Source: Bacteroidaceae bacterium (GTDB lineage Bacteria; Bacteroidota; Bacteroidia; Bacteroidales; Bacteroidaceae). Taken from it: a stretch of 64,000 nucleotides of DNA. The stretch lies in the NCBI GenBank assembly GCA_017622495.1, contig JAGAQY010000002.1, forward strand, positions 1-64,000, read 5' to 3'. Both the position numbers and the translations under genes were made by a program. A model generated the notes under the pieces. That model did no database searches. It was not told where the DNA came from and worked only from the letters and a program-made list of their open reading frames with translations. This document shows, piece after piece, positions 59,759 through 64,000 of the stretch. Within the stretch, counting starts at the first letter, position 1. Each line of letters opens with the position of its first letter.

Positions 59759-61261
59759 TTATCCGCAGTGGAAGTAGCGGTTTACCAGCTTGAGCATCTC
59801 CTCTTGATTGCCGTTGATGTCAGCACGCAGGGTGCGGTCGCTGTATGAACGTAGTCGTTTGATGATGCCGTCAATCATGGCCGGGCTGAATACGTTGTAC
59901 TTCTCGAATACCTCGCGCTGACTCTCGAGGCAGTCGGCCGATGCTTCACAGCTATCGGGCAATGATGCCAGTGAGTTCAGCTTGTCGGCATTCTCCTTCT
60001 GGTGGATATTGACGTTCACATAGGTCTTTTCTGCAATCTCCAGTGCGTTCTCGAGCTCAAATCCGTAGCGGCATGCCACAGCCAGTCCGGCTATGAGCTG
60101 GTATATATCGGCCGAGCCGTCGGGCGAGCGCATCTCTACGGTCTGCTTCTGTGTGGTGTCGTAGTTGCTTGCTCCCTCCAGCGGGTTGGCTATTTGGCAC
60201 ATGTCGGTCTTGGCGGCCCATCCCAGAGGTACGCGCACCAATACAGAGCGGTTGCGGTCGCCCCAACAGATGTTTGTGGGAGCCTCCTGGTGAGGTACAA
60301 GGCGGAAGTACGAGGTGGGATTGGTGTTGCCGAAGGCTGTTATTGACGGGGCCAGCTGCATCATTCCTGCTATAGCCTTGCGGGCAGTAGCCGAGAGTAC
60401 GCCATTGTCGAGCATCATGTTGTGTCCGTCCTTTACGATGCGCATGTGTATATGGAGTCCCGAGCCGGCTTTTCCGGCGGTGATTTTCGGTGCGAAGGTG
60501 ATGTCGTAGCCGTGCTTGAAGGCCAGGTTGCGAATGATCCACTTGGCAATCATGAGTTGGTCTGCTGCCTCTTCGGCGTTTACAGGGAGAAACTCTATCT
60601 CGTTCTGCTCGTACACGCTACCGTCGATAGTGAAGTTGCCCACCTCGGAGTGGCCATACTTGATTTGTCCGCCAGCTTGTGCTATGTAGGCCATGCACTG
60701 AGTGCGAAACTCATTGAACTTGGCGTATGGTGCCGATTCGTGGTATCCCTTTTGGTCTGTTGCGGCAAACATGCCACAGTCGGGAGCTATCACGTAGTAT
60801 TCCAGTTCGCCCATCGCCTGGAACTCCATTCCTGTCACCTCATGGAAGGCACGGCATGCCTTGCGCAGTGTGTTCTCGGGTGAGCTCTCCAGCGGTTCGC
60901 CATCTTTATTGAAGTATGAGCACAGCATTGATAGGGTAGGTATCTCTGCAAACGGATCTACGAATGCCGTGCTGAAGCGTGGCAATACATACAGGTCGCT
61001 GCTGCCAGCTTCGATGAAGGGAAAGAGACTGCTGCCGTCCACTCGTTCGCCACATGTGAGTATGGCATCGAGGTAGGCCTCGTTGTTGATGACAAAGTTC
61101 AGTGTCTTCAGTCGTCCGTCACCTGCAGGGTACATGAAGTTGACCATGCGTATGCCACTCTCCTTTATGTATCTTACGATGTCTGCTTTAGTAAATTCCT
61201 TGCAGGGCTTCTGCAAGTATGCCACAATCTTGTTGGGGCTCATTGATAATTCCTTGTTCAT
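59759..61261 (-). CDS. glnA: Glutamine synthetase, type I-like
   Basis: The 500-residue enzyme makes glutamine from glutamate, ammonia and ATP. Visible family elements: MGELEYYVI (metal-binding glutamates), NEIEFLPVNAEEAADQ, KAGSGLHIHMRIVKDG (substrate loop near residue 270), FRLVPHQEAPTNICWGDRNRS (about 335), and EMRSPDGSADIYQLIAGL. The size and motifs fit GSI-like enzymes of Bacteroidetes rather than the about 700-residue GSIII. The adenylylation-site tyrosine context of GlnE-regulated enzymes is not obvious to me. The start at 61261 lies 15 bases after the AsmA-like stop, so the two are probably one operon. Met7 is an alternative start. Confidence 0.91.
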   Translation of the reverse strand: MNKELSMSPNKIVAYLQKPCKEFTKADIVRYIKESGIRMVNFMYPAGDGRLKTLNFVINNEAYLDAILTCGERVDGSSLFPFIEAGSSDLYVLPRFSTAFVDPFAEIPTLSMLCSYFNKDGEPLESSPENTLRKACRAFHEVTGMEFQAMGELEYYVIAPDCGMFAATDQKGYHESAPYAKFNEFRTQCMAYIAQAGGQIKYGHSEVGNFTIDGSVYEQNEIEFLPVNAEEAADQLMIAKWIIRNLAFKHGYDITFAPKITAGKAGSGLHIHMRIVKDGHNMMLDNGVLSATARKAIAGMMQLAPSITAFGNTNPTSYFRLVPHQEAPTNICWGDRNRSVLVRVPLGWAAKTDMCQIANPLEGASNYDTTQKQTVEMRSPDGSADIYQLIAGLAVACRYGFELENALEIAEKTYVNVNIHQKENADKLNSLASLPDSCEASADCLESQREVFEKYNVFSPAMIDGIIKRLRSYSDRTLRADINGNQEEMLKLVNRYFHCG

Positions 61262-61276
61262 ATTATTATATATATG

Positions 61277-63967
61277 TTATTGTTTGTTCTTGGCCTTTTC
61301 TATCAGTTCATCGCCCTTCTTTTCTGCCTCGGCTATGAGTTTGTCGCCCTGCTTCTTGGCTTCTGCGATAAGGGCATCACCGGCTTTCTCGGCTGCCAGT
61401 TTCTTGATGGTGTTGCTGCCGGCTTTCTCTACTAAGGCTGTTTTCTGTTTCTCGGCCTCGGTGACGAGCTTCTGTGCAGCCTGCTGTGCTGTCTTCACCA
61501 GTTCCTCTTTCTGCTTCTCGGCATTGCTGATGTCGATACCCAGTTTCTGTCCTACAGCCTCAAGTGCTTTGTCGGTAGCTGCCGATGCGGCCTGCTTGGC
61601 CATGCTCTGGGTATCTATGGTAATCTTGGGCGAGCTGAACTTGCCGCCTATCTTCAGGTCTATGGTGCTGATACCCTTGGCTGCTCCTTCGGGCAACTTC
61701 AGCTTGCCGGCATAGTCGATGGTTTGGTCCAGGCCGGTAGTGCCGTTCAGGCTCAGGGTCGTAGTGCCCATCTTGATGTCGAAGGGTTTTGTTGCTATAC
61801 GTCCATCCTTGATGGTGAAGTCCACGTTGAGGTCCTTCACGGTGATGTTCTTCAGCTCCTCACGCTTGGTGGCATCGGCAATCTTGTCTATGATGTCTAC
61901 CCCTGAGAGGTTGAGGTTGCGTGTGTTGAGACTTCCGCTTGCCGTGAGCGTACTCAGCTGTGGCGACATCACACTGTCGAGCTTGGTGTCTACGGCAATC
62001 TTGCCCGAGAAGTTTCCGCCCAGGTTCTCAAATATGGGTGCCATCTTCTGTATCAGTGCCAGCTCCTTGAATGTCTGTGCGAACGAGAGCTCGTTCAGCG
62101 CAAATGCTGCATCCAGCTTAGGCTCGTTGGGGTTCTGTGCGGTAGAGTAGGCTCCGTTGATGACTACCGATCCACCCATGGTGTTGGCCGATAGGTTGCT
62201 CATGTCGGCAGTGCCATCCTTTACCTTCAGCTGCCCCTTGAGGTCGCGCAGGTTTATCTCATTGAATATGATCTCTGCCATATCCACGTTCATGTTGAAG
62301 TCGATATTCTCAGGTACTACGATTACTCCGCCCTCTTCCTCTTCATCAGTGGCAGGTGCAGTGTTTTCTTGCTCTGTGGGCTGCTCTTCTGCGGCTTCCT
62401 CCTCATCGCTGCCCATGAAGTCGTTGAGGTTCATGTGGCGGCTCTTCAGGTTGAGCTGTCCCTTCAGTGTCTTTCCCTTGAGGGCAAAGGCCATATAGTT
62501 CTCAAATCGGCAGTCGGCCGTCAGGTCGTTCTCGCCGATGAACACTTGGGTTTCGCTCAGGTTGAGGTAGCGCGGTGTGAACGATAGGGTAGACTTATCA
62601 ATCTTCACTTCGGGGATGCCTTCCATCTGCAGTTGCATGTTGCGCAGGCTGATGTCGCCATTGGCAGCAAAGCGCTCATACTGTTCATTGTCGAGGTATG
62701 ACAGGCGGCCGCCCAGGCTCATGTTGGCCTTCAGCACTCCGTTGAGTGCCATATCTTCGAGGGGGTATACATTCTTCACCTCACCCAGGTCCAGTGTTCC
62801 CTTGGCGGCCACGGCAAAGTCGGGGTCGCTGATGGGTGTCTTCACTTGTGCTGTGATGCTGAAGGGGTTGTCGAGCATCTGCAGGCTAAACTGCTCTACA
62901 TCTACCTCGGTGAGGTCAATGTCTCCACCGGGGTTGCTCACCTTGGCCAGCACCTGAATGTCATCGATGCCTGCAGGCAGGGCAGGGTAGCGGAAGTTAC
63001 CGTCGTTGACCTTCAGTGCGGCTTCAAACTGCGGCACTATGCTGTCGCCTTCGAGCTTTCCTTTGGCGAAGGCCTGCAAGCTCACGTTACCCTCGGCCTT
63101 GAGGTCGGCAAAGTCCTTGGCATAGATGGCCGGTATGAGCGACAGTATCTCCTTGAAGTTGATGTCCGAGGTGTTGAGTCTGATGTCCATGTCCATGGGC
63201 GCTCCCTCGGGCATAGCCACCCATCCGTCGATAGCTGCTCGTATGGCATTGATGGATAGGGTGTTCTTCTTGAGGGTAAACTTGCTGTTGGCCAGGTCGG
63301 CATCGACGTTGAGGTCGGCTTCCATGCGCACCTTGCTCAGCAAGGGCACTCCGTCCATGCGGAAGGTGAGAGCCGCTATACTTGCCTGGAGGTCGAGCAG
63401 CGTGTTGTCGGCTGCCATGTCGCCCGAGCATGTGGCGTTGAAGTCGGCAATATCGGCATACATCCCTCCCTCACGGTCGTCGTAGATGATGTTCAGATTG
63501 TCCACCGTCACCTTCTTCAATAATATGCGGAAGCTGCTTGCCGTGGTGTCCTCCTCTTCCTCTTCGTCAGAGGGCTTCATCACATCCCAGTTGGGCCTGC
63601 CGTCTTCCAATACGATGGCCTTCACATAGGTGTCCTTGAGCAGTATCTTGGTGATGTCAAATCCGCTGTTACCGAATATCGACATCACGTTCACTGCCAC
63701 CTCGGCATCGCCGGCTCTTACCAGCGTGTCAGCAGCAAAGTCGCCCACGCCTTTGAGCCAGAAGCCTTCGAGGCCCACTGATGCTTTGGGAAACTCCCTG
63801 AACAGGCTGATGCTGAGGTCGTCAAATCCGAACTCGGCATTCAGCAACTTGTTGCCTTCACTGATAACAATCTCCTTAATCTTACCTTGGAATGCGATGG
63901 GCACTACGATGAGCACTCCCAGCAGGCATGCCAGTAGAATACCTGTAATCTTTGCAAACTTCTTCAT
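61277..63967 (-). CDS. AsmA-like family outer membrane biogenesis protein
   Basis: The 896-residue protein has one N-terminal transmembrane anchor (FAKITGILLACLLGVLIVVPIAF). An AsmA-type N-terminal domain follows (LNAEFGFDDLSISLFREFPKASVGLEGFWLKG), then a long beta-rich groove of repeated strands to about residue 760. The tail (about 790-896) is a highly charged helix with repeats such as AEKKGDELIEKAKNKQ. AsmA-like proteins are thought to move phospholipids between the membranes. The charged helical C-terminus is a Bacteroidetes feature. It precedes glnA by 15 bases on the same strand. The gene is complete; its start is 33 bases from the window edge. Confidence 0.87.
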   Translation of the reverse strand: MKKFAKITGILLACLLGVLIVVPIAFQGKIKEIVISEGNKLLNAEFGFDDLSISLFREFPKASVGLEGFWLKGVGDFAADTLVRAGDAEVAVNVMSIFGNSGFDITKILLKDTYVKAIVLEDGRPNWDVMKPSDEEEEEDTTASSFRILLKKVTVDNLNIIYDDREGGMYADIADFNATCSGDMAADNTLLDLQASIAALTFRMDGVPLLSKVRMEADLNVDADLANSKFTLKKNTLSINAIRAAIDGWVAMPEGAPMDMDIRLNTSDINFKEILSLIPAIYAKDFADLKAEGNVSLQAFAKGKLEGDSIVPQFEAALKVNDGNFRYPALPAGIDDIQVLAKVSNPGGDIDLTEVDVEQFSLQMLDNPFSITAQVKTPISDPDFAVAAKGTLDLGEVKNVYPLEDMALNGVLKANMSLGGRLSYLDNEQYERFAANGDISLRNMQLQMEGIPEVKIDKSTLSFTPRYLNLSETQVFIGENDLTADCRFENYMAFALKGKTLKGQLNLKSRHMNLNDFMGSDEEEAAEEQPTEQENTAPATDEEEEGGVIVVPENIDFNMNVDMAEIIFNEINLRDLKGQLKVKDGTADMSNLSANTMGGSVVINGAYSTAQNPNEPKLDAAFALNELSFAQTFKELALIQKMAPIFENLGGNFSGKIAVDTKLDSVMSPQLSTLTASGSLNTRNLNLSGVDIIDKIADATKREELKNITVKDLNVDFTIKDGRIATKPFDIKMGTTTLSLNGTTGLDQTIDYAGKLKLPEGAAKGISTIDLKIGGKFSSPKITIDTQSMAKQAASAATDKALEAVGQKLGIDISNAEKQKEELVKTAQQAAQKLVTEAEKQKTALVEKAGSNTIKKLAAEKAGDALIAEAKKQGDKLIAEAEKKGDELIEKAKNKQ

Positions 63968-64000
63968 ACCTTATTTAATTCTAATTGCTCAAGACGCAAA

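Overview
ORGANISM. The window looks like chromosomal DNA of a Bacteroidales bacterium, most probably Prevotellaceae-like; the genus is inference. Evidence: two SusC/SusD pairs, lipoproteins with a lipobox cysteine, many genes with a -7 box of the form TAnnTTTG and no clear Shine-Dalgarno, Bacteroidetes-type families (DUF4251, DUF4301, DUF4924, HU-like proteins, a DPP IV pair), a BtuG-like B12-binding lipoprotein, and a tRNA gene without encoded CCA. LAYOUT. 0-30 kb is mostly housekeeping: nudC, dapA, an S9 peptidase, asparaginase, small membrane and envelope proteins, a FetAB-type ABC exporter, Nif3-like and zinc-ribbon proteins, tRNA-Pro, aspS, a bile-salt-hydrolase-family enzyme, DPP IV, a DUF4301 protein, a cobalamin riboswitch with a solitary BtuG-like gene, a YhcC-type radical SAM protein, YhcH, the glycogen branching enzyme, and an AraC regulator beside two secreted proteins (one a Cthe_2159-like beta-helix). 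30-38 kb is accessory. It has a short duplicated fragment of htpG, a MITE-like inverted repeat, an AT-rich island with two secreted-protein genes between 43-bp direct repeats, a 2.6-kb element bounded by 26-bp inverted repeats carrying an HU-like gene and a VapE-type primase/helicase gene, and a TIR-transmembrane-Sel1 protein. htpG follows. 40.8-57.1 kb is one apparent seven-gene operon: FAS1 lipoprotein, SusC, SusD, two FAS1 lipoproteins, SusC, SusD, with no enzyme or regulator. 57.3-64 kb holds a LysE exporter, DUF4924, an RfbD-like reductase, and an AsmA-like/glutamine synthetase pair. HOW THEY FIT. The seven-gene operon reads as two outer-membrane import pumps sharing three surface FAS1 proteins; with no glycoside hydrolase nearby the ligand is unknown. 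The B12 riboswitch and BtuG-like protein suggest cobalamin capture feeding a BtuB encoded elsewhere. The 30-38 kb stretch looks like an integration hot spot next to htpG. STANDOUTS. (1) The inverted-repeat element at 33589-36207 with mirrored GGNTGTCC-type iterons and four tandem palindromes between its divergent genes. (2) The fasciclin/SusCD operon. (3) Degenerate tandem arrays that always have a 7-bp period although the unit differs by locus; many begin at or contain a gene's stop codon. All functional calls come from reading the sequence and family knowledge; no search was run.
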